From the NCBI RefSeq assembly GCF_022601975.1, contig NZ_JAKVIR010000020.1:1-42791 (forward strand): a stretch of DNA of 42,791 nt, in the 5' to 3' direction. The first letter of the stretch is position 1, and each line of letters begins with the position of its first letter. Source of the DNA: Pontibacter sp. E15-1 (GTDB lineage: Bacteria; Bacteroidota; Bacteroidia; Cytophagales; Hymenobacteraceae). Under the pieces are notes generated by a model, which was not told the DNA's origin, searched no databases, and was given only the letters and a program-made list of their open reading frames with translations. Positions 1 to 11,500 of this stretch are shown here, in pieces. A program made the translations under genes and the position numbers.

Positions 1-152
1 TTTAAAGCTCCCTGCCCCTCCTCTCACCCTCAATCCCCGACGTTCCTGCTGAACCGGGATGCAAAAGTAGGGGAAAATCGCCGGGATGCAAGCGGTGGTG
101 TGTAAACTTAGGTTAAGTTTGTTTTAACCTGCTGATTTTGAATCACAAAAAT

Positions 153-595
153 TTAAAAGACGGCCAGCATTTCCTGTTTTGGGTCAAGCCGGTTCAGAAT
201 ATCCCGGAGGTAGGTTCTGTTGCGGTGGTTCTTTTTATAGGTATGCTGATAGATCTTATCTGCTTTTCTGTAATACGCCTTAGCCTGTTCCCCTTTCCGG
301 GCACTTACAAGTATATCGCCTAGCAGCGTATAATTGTCTCCGTGGCTGGGGTGTTCTGGTTCAAAAAACCTTTCCGTAATAGCAATGGCCTTGTTTGCTT
401 CTGCTATCGCTTCCTTGGTTTTCCCCTGTAATAATAGCAAACGACTCTTATTATAGTATAGGATAGCATGAAATGGATGCGGCTTTTCAAAAACCTGTTG
501 CATGATGGTTTCTGCTTGCTTCAGCGTATCGGCGGCTACCTGCAGTTTGCCTTGTTCTATGTTCAGCACAGCGATACCGGCCAGTGCTTTTGCCT
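153..595 (-). pseudogene. 5'-truncated tetratricopeptide-repeat protein remnant
   Basis: The minus-strand frame encodes TPR-like helices with the family's A/L/Y spacing, for example LYYNKSRLLLLQGKTKEAI and NYTLLGDILVSARKGEQAKA, ending in a stop at 153. The only possible start is a GTG at 569. In-frame sequence continues upstream as AKALAGIA, itself the start of a TPR helix, until a TAG at 594-596. No signal peptide or N-terminal domain is present, and the reading frame begins about 15 nt after the stop of the neighbouring dehydrogenase gene. I read this as the 3' tail of a longer TPR protein whose 5' part was deleted. A short functional TPR protein of 138 residues started by GTG is the alternative. 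Confidence is good for TPR content and moderate for the pseudogene call. Confidence 0.6.
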
Positions 596-610
596 ATTTT
601 CTTCACTCTA

Positions 611-1846
611 TTATAGCTTCTCCTGATTATGAATGGCGCTGTCGGCGTATTCCTGAAGATAACTGAAGCGGGGCATTAGCTTGCCGGCTTTGGCAATGGT
701 GCCGCGTTCCAGCACGCCTTCGGCATCCCCGTTGAACAGATGCGGAAACACGTTGTCGATCAGGTGGCGGCCAAAGTCGCGGGAGGCGTTGCGGGGCAGT
801 TCGCAGGGCAGGTTATCCACGGCCATCACCGTGATGTTTTCCGGGCTGCTGTAGGCCGGCTCCAGTTCTTCTGTCTTTGGGTTGAAATCATACACCGGCT
901 CCAGGATGGTGCTCGAGCGCTTAGTGGTGGGTATAGAACCGTTCACGTCGCAGGTAATGTCGGCGATGGTGTTAATTTTGAAATCGGGCTGGCGGGCCTC
1001 TTCTTCCGTGAACAGCCTGGGCGCGCGCGGATCCCAGAAGGCGCAGGCCAGCAGCAGGTCGGTTACGCGAGTGAACTTCCGGAACGTACTCTTATATAAA
1101 TGTGGGTTGGCGTAGAAATCCGGCGAGTCCCATACCTCCACATCGGGGCGGGTGTTGTAGTCGCCGGAGTGCAGCTGGGCGTATACCGGCTCCGTGAACT
1201 GCTTGTACAGGTAGTCGAACACGCTCACTTTCCGGATGCCCATCTTGTCGAGCACCTCCATGGCGCCCCCTGCCACGCGCCCTCCCCCGGTAATGGCGAT
1301 TTTGATCGGGGGCAGCTTCACCTTAAAATACTCCTCCTGCATGTCCTCCATCTCGTGGCACAAATGGGCGGGCTTTAAACTGAACAGGTTCCATTTGCGG
1401 CCATACGTCAGGATGCCGTTGTAGGCGCCCACGATGCCGGCATACCTGCCAAAAGCCACCAATCGCTGCCCCTGTGCGTTGGTCAGGGTCTCGTAATCAA
1501 TCATCGTGATGTGCTTGTCGAGGATCGCGCGGAGCAGTTTGGCGTTGTGCGGCTGCTTTTTGATGGTATGGGAGAAGAAGAAAAAGGTTTTGTGAGGTAT
1601 AAGCTGCTCTACCGGTACCTCCTTCACACCCAGCAGAATGTCGCAGTGGCGCATGTCCTCCTCCAGCGGGATGCCTAGCTCGGCGTACTCGGCATCGGAA
1701 AAACTGCGGATGTTGCTGGGCTGCACCGCAATCTCCATCTCCGGAAACTCCTGCAGCGCCTCCACACACTTTTTGGGCGTGAGGGGCACCCGCTTGTCCA
1801 CGGGTATCTTGCCTTCCTTGATAATGCCAATCTTGATTGTGCGCAT
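611..1846 (-). CDS. saccharopine dehydrogenase (Lys1-like) / alanine dehydrogenase family oxidoreductase
   Basis: The 411-residue protein belongs to the AlaDH/PNT superfamily. The N-terminal catalytic domain carries KRVPLTPKK, and the Rossmann domain has the dinucleotide motif ITGGGRVAGGAMEVLD. Several blocks match my recollection of yeast saccharopine dehydrogenase (NAD+, L-lysine forming): GVKEVP and FSHTIKK hold the Lys and His that are catalytic in that family, followed by VAFGRYAGIVGAYNG and, near the C terminus, DNLPCELPRNAS. Annotation pipelines often call this Bacteroidota group alanine dehydrogenase. The reaction is therefore a NAD(P)-linked oxidation of an amino acid or a saccharopine-like secondary amine; the real substrate cannot be read from sequence. 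It is cytosolic, with no signal peptide. It is transcribed away from gcvP across a 257-bp gap. Confidence 0.8.
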   Translation of the reverse strand: MRTIKIGIIKEGKIPVDKRVPLTPKKCVEALQEFPEMEIAVQPSNIRSFSDAEYAELGIPLEEDMRHCDILLGVKEVPVEQLIPHKTFFFFSHTIKKQPHNAKLLRAILDKHITMIDYETLTNAQGQRLVAFGRYAGIVGAYNGILTYGRKWNLFSLKPAHLCHEMEDMQEEYFKVKLPPIKIAITGGGRVAGGAMEVLDKMGIRKVSVFDYLYKQFTEPVYAQLHSGDYNTRPDVEVWDSPDFYANPHLYKSTFRKFTRVTDLLLACAFWDPRAPRLFTEEEARQPDFKINTIADITCDVNGSIPTTKRSSTILEPVYDFNPKTEELEPAYSSPENITVMAVDNLPCELPRNASRDFGRHLIDNVFPHLFNGDAEGVLERGTIAKAGKLMPRFSYLQEYADSAIHNQEKL

Positions 1847-2103
1847 ACAGGTTGTCTCTTGAATTGTTGGGCCAGCAGATTTGTTAGGCTACCATGAGCA
1901 AAATGCGGTTTAAACTGTTATAGCGGCAACCTTGCCACCGGCACACAGAAAAGCCGCAAAATACACAGGCAAAAGCCTTTACTATTTAGCTTTGATGCTT
2001 CAATATAATAAACAATTCCTAGTACTTTTGTATAAACTGCGCAACCGGCGGAGTGAACCACGAACAAACTAACTACTCATTTCCCAATCTATAAATTTCC
2101 GTT
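1847..2103. promoter_or_regulatory. divergent intergenic region with gcvP -7 box candidates
   Basis: This 257-bp gap separates the divergent dehydrogenase and gcvP genes. On the plus strand TACTTTTG at 2023-2030 and TAGCTTTG at 1987-1994 both fit the Bacteroidota -7 consensus TAnnTTTG. Neither has a TTTG at the ideal 19-nt distance upstream, so each is only a candidate. Using 2023-2030, the gcvP leader would be about 70 nt. I see no glycine riboswitch-like fold. Confidence 0.4.
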
Positions 2104-5022
2104 ATGATTTTTAAAACAAAGCCCGCAGATGTGTTTAAGGAGCGCCACAACGGTCCGGACAAGGCGCAGATGCAGGACATGCTGAAGACTATCGGGGCTG
2201 ACTCTCTGGACAAGCTGATTGAGGAGACCGTGCCAGCGGCCATCCGACTTAAAAAGCCGCTGAACTTACCCGCCGCGCTTTCGGAGAAGGACTTCCTGAA
2301 CAAGTTTGGCCAGATCGCGAAGCAAAACAAAGTATACAAATCGTACATCGGCCTGGGCTACAACGATACCATCCTGCCGCCCGTGATCCTCCGCAACATC
2401 ATGGAGAACCCAGGCTGGTATACCGCCTATACCCCTTATCAGGCTGAGATCGCGCAGGGCCGACTGGAGGCGCTGATCAACTACCAGACCATGGTGATGG
2501 ACCTGACCGGTATGGAGATCGCCAACGCATCGCTGCTGGATGAGGGCACTGCCGCAGCCGAGGCCATGGGCATGTTTTTCGCGCAGCGCAAGGGCGCCCG
2601 CAAAAACGGCAACCGCTTCTTCGTATCGAATCAGGTGTTGCCGCAGACCATCGACATCCTGTCTTCCCGCGCCACCCCGATCGGCATTGAACTGGTAATC
2701 GGCGACCATCGCGAAGCAGACCTTACTGACGAAACCCTATTTGGCGCCCTGGTGCAGTACCCTGCTGCCGACGGTGCCATTTTTGATTATACTGACTTTA
2801 TAACAAAAGCACATGAGCAGGGTATGCTGGTAGCCGTGGCCGCCGACATCCTTTCGCTTACCTTGCTAACCCCTCCGGGGGAGATGGGTGCTGATGCGGT
2901 GGTAGGCACCACGCAGCGTTTTGGCGTACCGATGGGCTTTGGTGGTCCGCATGCGGCCTACTTTGCTACAAAAGATGCCTTTAAGCGCGTGATCCCGGGC
3001 CGTATCATCGGGATTTCCGTGGATGCCGCCGGTGACAGAGCGTACCGTATGGCCCTGCAAACCCGCGAGCAGCACATCCGCCGCGAGAAAGCAACCTCTA
3101 ACATCTGTACCGCCCAGGTACTGCTGGCCGTGATTGCCGGTATGTATGCTGTATACCATGGTCCGCGCCGCCTGAAGTACATCGGCCTGAACACCTACGC
3201 CCTGACGCAGCAACTGGAAAACGGCCTGAAGTCGCTTGGCTTTGCGCAGCAGAACGAGCAGTACTTCGATACCTTGAAAATAGCCGTGGAGAGCGCCGAC
3301 ATGCAGCAGGCTATCCGCACGGAGGCCGAGGCAGCAGGTATAAACTTCCGCTATTTCGGGGAAAACAACATCGGCATTTCCCTGAACCAGAACACCGACC
3401 TGCAGGACGTGAAAGCCATCCTGGCCGTGTTCGCCAAAGTGGCCGGCAAGGCTGCGGATGTATTGGCAATAGCCGAGCTCCCGGGTGAGACAGACGTAGC
3501 CTGGGACGACAGCCTGATCCGCAAGAGCAGCTACCTGGAGCAGGATGTGTTTAACAAGCACCACTCCGAGAGCGAGATCCTGCGCTACATGAAGCACCTC
3601 GAGAACAAAGACATCTCGCTGGCCCACTCCATGATCCCGCTCGGCTCCTGCACCATGAAACTGAACGCCACCGCCGAGATGATCCCGGTAACCTGGCCAG
3701 AGATCGGGCAGTTGCACCCCTTCGCCCCAGCCGACCAGACCAAAGGGTATGAGCAGATTTTTGCCGATCTGGAGGCCTGGCTGTGCGAGGTAACGCAGTT
3801 CGACGCGGTTTCTTTGCAGCCAAACTCTGGCGCTCAGGGCGAGTATGCTGGCCTGATGGTGATCCGCGCTTACCACGAGTCGAAAGGCGACACGCACCGC
3901 AACATCGCCCTCATCCCGTCTTCGGCGCACGGCACCAACCCTGCCTCCGCCGTAATGGCGGGTATGAAAGTAGTGATCGTGAAGTGCGATGAGAGAGGAA
4001 ACATTGATGTGGCCGACCTTCGCGCGAAGGCCGAGCAGCACAAAGAAAACCTGTCGTGCCTGATGGTGACCTACCCGTCTACCCACGGGGTGTATGAGGA
4101 GAGCATCATCGAGATCTGCCAGATCATCCACGAAAACGGCGGCCGTGTATATATGGACGGTGCCAACATGAACGCCCAGGTAGGCCTGACCTCTCCAGCA
4201 ACCATCGGTGCCGACGTTTGCCACCTCAACCTGCACAAGACGTTCTGCATTCCTCACGGTGGCGGTGGTCCGGGCATGGGCCCGATCGGTGTGGTAAAAG
4301 ACCTGGCTCCTTTCCTGCCGGGCCACGCTGTCAGAAAAATCAACGGTGAGGCGGCTATACATGCTATTTCTGCTGCGCCTTGGGGCTCTGCCTCTATCCT
4401 GCCGATCTCTTACGCCTACATCGCGATGATGGGCGGCGAAGGGCTGACGGAGGCAACGAAAGTAGCGATCCTGAACGCGAACTATATCAAAGCACGCCTG
4501 GAGCAGCACTATCCGGTGCTGTATGTGGGCAAGAACGGCCGCTGCGCACACGAGATGATCCTGGATTGCCGCGAGTTCAAGAAGTTCGGTGTGGAGGTAG
4601 AGGATATCGCCAAGCGGTTGATGGACTATGGCTTCCATGCGCCAACTGTTTCGTTCCCGGTGGCGGGCACGCTGATGGTAGAGCCGACGGAATCGGAGGC
4701 ACAGGAAGAACTGGACAGATTCTGCGATGTGATGATCTCGATCCGTGCGGAGATACGCGAGGTGGAGGAAGGCAAGGCCGACCAGAAAAACAACGTGCTG
4801 AAGCACGCGCCGCATACCCTGAAAGTGGTGATGGTAGAGAACTGGGAGCGCCCTTACGCCCGTGAGAAAGCCGTGTTCCCGATGCCGTACCTGCGCGAGA
4901 ACAAGGTATGGCCAACCGTTAGCCGCATCGACAGCGCCTACGGCGACCGTAACCTGATCTGCTCCTGCGCCCCGATTGAGGCCTACAACGAGCATGGCAA
5001 TGAGATGGTAGCCATCGGCTAA
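2104..5022 (+). CDS. gcvP: glycine dehydrogenase (decarboxylating), P protein of glycine cleavage system
   Basis: This 972-residue protein is the full-length single-chain P protein (E. coli form about 957). It decarboxylates glycine using pyridoxal phosphate and passes the aminomethyl group to the lipoyl arm of GcvH in the cytosol. The N-terminal half has YIGLGYND and the [17 protein letters not shown] block. The C-terminal half has [26 protein letters not shown] and the cofactor-binding [18 protein letters not shown], where Lys712 should form the Schiff base. The ATG at 2104 matches the family N terminus. gcvT and gcvH are not in the window. It ends at a strong hairpin terminator. The long antisense frame over this gene is a codon-usage shadow. 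Confidence 0.97.
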   Translation: MIFKTKPADVFKERHNGPDKAQMQDMLKTIGADSLDKLIEETVPAAIRLKKPLNLPAALSEKDFLNKFGQIAKQNKVYKSYIGLGYNDTILPPVILRNIMENPGWYTAYTPYQAEIAQGRLEALINYQTMVMDLTGMEIANASLLDEGTAAAEAMGMFFAQRKGARKNGNRFFVSNQVLPQTIDILSSRATPIGIELVIGDHREADLTDETLFGALVQYPAADGAIFDYTDFITKAHEQGMLVAVAADILSLTLLTPPGEMGADAVVGTTQRFGVPMGFGGPHAAYFATKDAFKRVIPGRIIGISVDAAGDRAYRMALQTREQHIRREKATSNICTAQVLLAVIAGMYAVYHGPRRLKYIGLNTYALTQQLENGLKSLGFAQQNEQYFDTLKIAVESADMQQAIRTEAEAAGINFRYFGENNIGISLNQNTDLQDVKAILAVFAKVAGKAADVLAIAELPGETDVAWDDSLIRKSSYLEQDVFNKHHSESEILRYMKHLENKDISLAHSMIPLGSCTMKLNATAEMIPVTWPEIGQLHPFAPADQTKGYEQIFADLEAWLCEVTQFDAVSLQPNSGAQGEYAGLMVIRAYHESKGDTHRNIALIPSSAHGTNPASAVMAGMKVVIVKCDERGNIDVADLRAKAEQHKENLSCLMVTYPSTHGVYEESIIEICQIIHENGGRVYMDGANMNAQVGLTSPATIGADVCHLNLHKTFCIPHGGGGPGMGPIGVVKDLAPFLPGHAVRKINGEAAIHAISAAPWGSASILPISYAYIAMMGGEGLTEATKVAILNANYIKARLEQHYPVLYVGKNGRCAHEMILDCREFKKFGVEVEDIAKRLMDYGFHAPTVSFPVAGTLMVEPTESEAQEELDRFCDVMISIRAEIREVEEGKADQKNNVLKHAPHTLKVVMVENWERPYAREKAVFPMPYLRENKVWPTVSRIDSAYGDRNLICSCAPIEAYNEHGNEMVAIG

Positions 5023-5090
5023 ACAGCCTTTCCTGAACCTCTGGCCTGAGAAGGCCATCAGGCGATAGGCATACCCTCTCCCTACATTAA

Positions 5091-5128
5091 GCAGCCTCCA
5101 GCGCACATGCGCTGGAGGCTGCTTTTTT
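5091..5128 (+). terminator. rho-independent terminator of gcvP
   Basis: A perfect 14-bp stem (5091-5104 with 5109-5122) encloses the tetraloop ACAT and is followed by six Ts. It lies about 70 nt after the gcvP stop codon. Confidence 0.93.
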
Positions 5129-5597
5129 ATACCCCACCTCCTTTCATTTATTTCCGGCATTCCGTTCTTTAGTCAGATCCCAGCATTACGGTTTCCAGTT
5201 TTTCTGCGTGGTGCCGGGGGTATCCATGAGAGAAACCGTCTGTTTTTTTTTGAGCCCATACCGGCCTTCCAAACGTCACGCCACCCTACGGCAGACCATA
5301 CAGCAGCACCGCCAAGTCCTGTTTTGTTATATCCCCTGTAGCAGCTACTTCATCAACAAACCATTTTTCCCGCCACCTTTGGTACGATGCCCTGTCTTCG
5401 ACATCCAGACATTCTTATTCCTAATATTCTATTTTATCCCTCCATATACTAACCAGTTCAGCATCAGTCCTAGATTTATTTATTTTCTCCACTCACAGCA
5501 GGACTTTTAAAGTCAAGTATGCTTATATTTAAATTTTAAAATATTTATACCTCAGACAATTACGCCGCTAGTGGGAATATCACCAAAACGAGAAAGA
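5129..5597. other. non-coding gap upstream of the giant SprB-repeat gene
   Basis: This stretch has no convincing gene. A 100-residue open frame at 5208-5510 has no recognisable domain, is rich in Phe and Pro and lacks normal codon usage, so I do not call it. The last 100 bases become very AT-rich (around 5520-5560), as expected for the promoter of the following gene, but I cannot fix a clean TAnnTTTG box. A 13-nt dyad GACTTTTAAAGTC at 5502-5514 has six-base arms and could be an operator. Confidence 0.4.
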
Positions 5598-8500
5598 ATG
5601 CATTTTAAGACAGGTCTGCATGTTCCTGCACAGCAGCACCGCTTTTTGTGCACGACAAGCACAACTGACCGCTTTACGGTCTTCCTCGTTTTGCCTGCGC
5701 TGATGTGGCTGCTCCAGGTAGTGGGTGGTCAGCAGCACCTGTACGCACAAGGCGGCACCACACCCACCTTTACCGTAGACCTGACGGGAAAGCCAAACGG
5801 GGTCTGGACCTCAAACCAGATCAACAGGTCGGGGCAGGTATGCGATGCCCCCTCGAACCAAAACTGCGCTGAATTTAAGATTACGCTGGACAGGCTATCG
5901 GGCGGGCTCCAGTTTGATATCATAGACGGCCCCGTTCCCTCCGGCTCCATGGCCTACCAGATTGACTGCGGCATGCCTGTGCCCGTCGGGGACTCAATCT
6001 GTGTGAACGGGACAGAGCCGGTTGTGCTCAGCATCTGCATGCCCGGCAAGGCCCAAAACCAGTTCCGCATCCGATCTATCGCGGCCTACAACCCAGCCCA
6101 GGACATTTCTGTGACCGCAGGCTGCTTTGGCACACTGCAGGCACCGATCGCTTTCGAGGAAGCCTCCCTTACCTGGCAGGATATTACGGGGGGCGGCCAG
6201 TACAACAGCTACCTCAGCTGCAGTGCGGGTTGCGCCACCCCGCGCGTGACGCCTGGCACTAATCCGCCTGCTTTTGTAGACTATGTGGTGAGTGGCAACT
6301 CGCAGGCATCCGTTTGTGCCAGTCTGCCTTACTCCGACACGGTGAGGGTATACTTTTACCCTGCGCCGGTGGTGTCCATCGGTCCCGCTCCGGCTATCAT
6401 ATGTCCAGGCGCCAGCGGCGTGGAGCTTACAGGAAACGTGACCGGGGGCAGCGGGAGGTTTGACTATCTGTGGACCGACAGCAACGGCCAGTTGCTTGCC
6501 ACAACGCGCACTTACACGGCCACTGCCGTTGGCACCTATTCCTTGGAGGTGCGGAACGAGAATTACCCTGACTGCGAGAAATTCTCCAGCTCCATAACGG
6601 TTGTGAATGATCTTTCGGTGAATGCTGGCCCTGATCAGCTGGTTTGCTCCCAGAACAACGTGAACCTGGCGGGCGCGGTGACCGGGGCCAGCGGAGGAAT
6701 CTGGAGCGGTGGCAGCGGCACATTCTCAGATAATTCTGCTTTGGGCGCGGTGTATACCCCCTCTCCCGCCGACCTGGAATCGGGCGAGGTAAAGCTGACC
6801 CTGACAACAACCGGGAACGGCTCGTGCGCACCGATACAGGACGAGGTGCTGATTTCGTTTTATGCAGTGGATATACGCATCACCGGGCCCGCCATCATCT
6901 GCGCTGGCAGCACCGCCAGTCTCCGGGCAACGACAAGCGGCGGCATGGGCACCGTCACCTACCAATGGGACACGGGCGAAACAACAGCCGCAATCAGCAA
7001 CAAACCCGCAGGCACTTATACCCTCACCGTCAGCGATGGCAACAGCTGCGCAATCACCAAGTCGTTTACCGTTGTGGAAGTGGCCGGCCCGAGCAGTCTT
7101 ACAGCCACGCTTCGGGCGTCTACCTGCGGCCAAAGCAATGGACAGATCAGCAACATTATCGTTAGCGGCGGTACTGCTCCCTATACCTACTCCCGGGACG
7201 GCATCACCTTCCAAAGCACCGCCTCCTTCTCCGGCCTGCTCGCGGGCACGTATTCTGTCACGGCGAAAGACGCCAACGGCTGCACTGCCACAGCAACGTT
7301 TTCCCTCACGGATATCCCCGGCCCAACCGCCGTGGCAGCCACGGCACTGCCTGCCAGCTGCCACAACAATGACGGCAGTATCACGGCAGGCGACGTGACA
7401 GGCGGAACGGCGCCGTATACCTACAGCATCGATGGCTCGGACTTTACAGCAACTAAATTCTTCACCTCCCTAGCCTCCGGAACTTATACCCTCACCGTGA
7501 AGGATGCCAATGGATGTATAGTGAGCCGGCAAATCACGGTCGGCAAAAACGTGCCGACCAGTTTCACCTCCTCCACGACCTCCTCCACCTGCGGCGACAG
7601 CAACGGCGCGCTTTCCATTACGGGCGTTACGGGCGGCACCGCACCTTATTCTTACAGCCTCGACGGAGCCAGCTTCCAGAGCGCTGCAGCTTTCTCTGGC
7701 TTAGCGGCTGCTTCCTATACCGTCACGGTGAAGGACGCCAACGGCTGTACCTACGCCCGGCAGGTGCAGGTGAGCAACAGTGCTGGTCCGACCGGACTGA
7801 CAGCGGCCATCACCGCAACCACCTGCGGCCAACCCAACGGCGAAATCACCATAACGGGTGTAGCAGGGGGCACGGCTCCCTATGTGTATGCAGTGGATGG
7901 AGGAAGCTTTCAGGGTACTGGGGTTTTCAGGGCACTGGCGCAAGGCACCTACATTGTTTCTGTCAGGGATGTCAACAAATGTACTTATAGCGAGCAGGTA
8001 ACTGTAACCAACATCGCCGGGCCAACTGCCCTCGGATTAACCGCCGCTGCATCTACCTGCGGCAACAGCAACGGAAGTATACAGGTAGCCTCGGTAACCG
8101 GCGGCACGGCTCCCTATACCTACAGCACCGACGGAATCAGATTCCAGATTGCTGCTGCTTTCAATAGTCTAGCGGCTGCCACGTACACCATCACCGTTCG
8201 GGATGCCAACGGGTGCCTGGTTACCGAAGCAGTGGAAATAACAAATATCCCAGGGCCTGCCGATCTTAGCCTGACGACCACTTCCTCTACCTGCGGCAGA
8301 CGAAACGGCACACTGGAAATAACCGGCGTAGCGGGCGGAACAGCTCCCTACACTTTCGCGATCAACGGCAGCAATTTCCAGAGTGCCCCGGCTTTTGAAA
8401 ACATACTGGCAGGCACATATACCGTTACCGTGAAAGATGCCAACGGATGCACCTACGCCCGAGAGGCGAGGGTAGCGAACATCGCTGGCCCCACCGACAT

Positions 8501-11500
8501 CGCCGCAAGACTGACGGCCACCACCTGCGGCGACAGCAACGGCCAACTCACTATAACAGATGTGACCGGAGGCACGGCACCTTATCTGTATAGCAAGGAC
8601 GGCGTGAACTTTCAAAGATCCGCAGTCTTTACAAGCTTGGCTGCCGGTCAGCACACTATAACAGCTAAAGACAACAAAGGATGCACCTTCGTGAAGACAT
8701 TCACGATCACGGATATTGCAGGACCGACGGCCGTGGCAGCCACCCCACTGCCTGCCACTTGCGCCGACAATGACGGCAGCATCACGGCAGGGCAAGTGAC
8801 GGGCGGAACAGCGCCTTATACCTACAGCATCGATGGCAACAGTTTCCAAACCGGCACTGCCTTCACCGCCCTAGCCGCCGGCACTTATACCCTCACCGTG
8901 AAAGATGCCAACGGCTGTGTGATAAGTGAGCAGGTAACAGTAGGCAAAAACGTGCCGACCAATTTTACCAGCACCACTACTTCGGCTAGCTGCGGCGAGA
9001 GCAACGGACAGTTACAAATAACGGGCGTAACGGGCGGTACGGCCCCGTATACCTACAGCATGGAGGGAGGCAGCTTCGGCTCCGCCTCTGCCTTCACTGC
9101 CCTGGCAGCCGGATCGTACCGGATAACGGTAAAAGATGCCAACGGATGTGTTTATACCGCAGCGGTGCAGGTAAGCAACATCGCAGGCCCAACTTTCGAG
9201 GCGGCGGCAAAGGTTTCTACCTGCGGCAACAGCAACGGCAGCATGACCGTCAGCAACACCACCGGCGGCACGGCTCCCTATACCTACAGCCTCGATGGCA
9301 AAGACTTTCAGGCTTCCACTCTATTCAGTGGGCTGTCAGCAGGAGAGTATACCCTTGTTGCCAAAGACGCACGGGGATGTATCAACGCGATCGTTGTGCA
9401 GCTGCAAGACATCGCTGGCCCTGGCACATTCGAGCTGACGACTACAGCGACTACCTGCGGCAACAGCAATGGAAGTATAAAAGTAGACGCAGTAACAGGC
9501 GGCACGGCTCCGTATACCTATGCCCTCGACGGCACCTCTTTCCGTGAGACGGCTGCTTTTGAGGGAGTGCAGGCTGGTCAGCATACGATCACGGTGCGAG
9601 ACGCTAACGGATGCACCGTAAGCCAGGAGGCAATGATAGAGAACATTGCAGGCCCGGATGGCCTGACGGCTAGCAGCACCCCGTCCACCTGCGGCCAACC
9701 CAACGGGGTATTGGAGGTAACCGGCGTGACCGGAGGCTCGGCACCTTACAACTTCAGTCTGGATGGCGCTCCGTACCAGAATTCCACCGACTTCGGCCAC
9801 CTGACTGCCGGAAGCCATACCCTCCGGGTAAAAGACGCCAATGGCTGCACCTTCGCCAAGACCGTCACCGTTTCTGACGTCGCAGGACCAACCGCTGTGG
9901 CGGCCACCTCGCAGCCTGCCACCTGCGCCGACAACGATGGCAGTATCACGGCAGACGATGTGACGGGCGGAACAGCGCCCTATACCTACAGCATCGATGG
10001 CAGCAGTTTCCAAACCGGCACTGCCTTCACCGCCCTAGCCGCCGGCACTTATACCCTCACGGCGAAGGATGCCAATGGCTGCAGCGTGAGCAGGCAAATC
10101 ACGGTTGGCAAAAACATACCGACCAGCTTCACTTCCTCCACGACCTCCTCTACCTGCGGCGACAGCAACGGTGCGCTTTCCATTACAGGCGTGACGGGCG
10201 GGACAGCGCCTTATACCTACAGCCTCGACGGAGCCAGCTTCCAGAGCGCTGCAGCTTTCTCTGGCTTAGCGGCTGGCGCATATACCGTCACGGTGAAGGA
10301 TGCCAACGGCTGTACTTTCTCGGCACAGGTACAGGTCAGGGATATTCCAGGGCCTACCGGGCTGACGGCGGCCGTCAAAGCATCCACCTGCGGCGAGAGC
10401 AACGGGCAACTTTCCATCTCTTCGGTCAGCGGCGGCACCGCACCCTATACCTATTCCCTCAATGGCATCACCTTCCAGAGCGCAGCCTCCTTCTCCAGCC
10501 TGCCCGCGGGCACCTATACTGCCACGGTGCAGGACGCCAACGGCTGCACTTATGCCCAGGAGGTAACCGTGCCGGATGCGCCCGCGCCCACCTTTGCGGC
10601 AACACCGACGGCTTCCACCTGCGGAAACAGCAACGGGCAGATCTCCGTCAGCAACATAACCGGCGGCACGGCTCCCTTCGCCTACAGCCTCGACGGCAAA
10701 AACTTTCAGACCGCCACCACCTTCCCGGCCCTGGCCGCGGGCATGTATACCCTCACGGTGAAAGACGCCAACGGATGCCGGGCCACCAAGGCTGTAGAAA
10801 TCACCAACATCGCCGGGCCAACGGCCCTCCAACTGACTTCTGCTGCCTCCACCTGCGGCGAGCGCAACGGAAGTATACAGGTGGCGTCGGTAACCGGCGG
10901 AACCGCCCCCTATACCTATGCCCTCAACTCAGGTGCGTACCAAAGTGCTGCTACTTTTGAGGCGGTAGCAGCCGGAGAACACACCGTGACGGTGAAGGAC
11001 GCCAACGGCTGTGTGCTTACAGAGAGGGTAACGGTCAGTGCTATTTCAGGTATAACTTCCATCCGGGCAACTGCCACGGCTTCTGCATGCAGCTCCGCCA
11101 CCGGAAGCATTACCGTAGAGGATGTGAACGGCGGGACGGCACCGTATATCTATACCCGCGATGGGGTAAACTTCCAATCTTCGGGCACCTTCACGGCACT
11201 GGCTCCCGGCAGGTATACCGTCACGGTGAAGGACGCCAACAACTGTAGTGGCTCGACCAGCGTCACCGTTGGCACCAACGCCCCGCAGGAGGCCACACTT
11301 GCCACCACGCCATCGGGCTGCGCCACAAACAACGGCACCCTTACGGTAACGGGAGTTACGGGCGGCACCGCACCGTTCGCCTACAGCCTCGACGGCAGCA
11401 CTTTCCAGGAGGCGGCACTGTTCGAGCACCTGGCTACCGGCAGCTATACCGTAACCATCCGGGATGCAGCGGGCTGCGCCATCACCCGCACGCAGCAGGT

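Noticed and set aside
110..130. Small inverted repeat AGGTTAA/TTAACCT as a terminator of the TPR remnant
   Set aside because: Only seven pairs, AT-rich and without a U run.
2866..5160. 764-residue open frame antisense to gcvP
   Set aside because: It lies wholly opposite a certain gene, has no domain, and its length follows from the GC-rich third positions of gcvP.
5208..5510. 100-residue frame between gcvP and the SprB-repeat gene
   Set aside because: No signal peptide, no domain, unusual composition, and no promoter or ribosome-binding signal.
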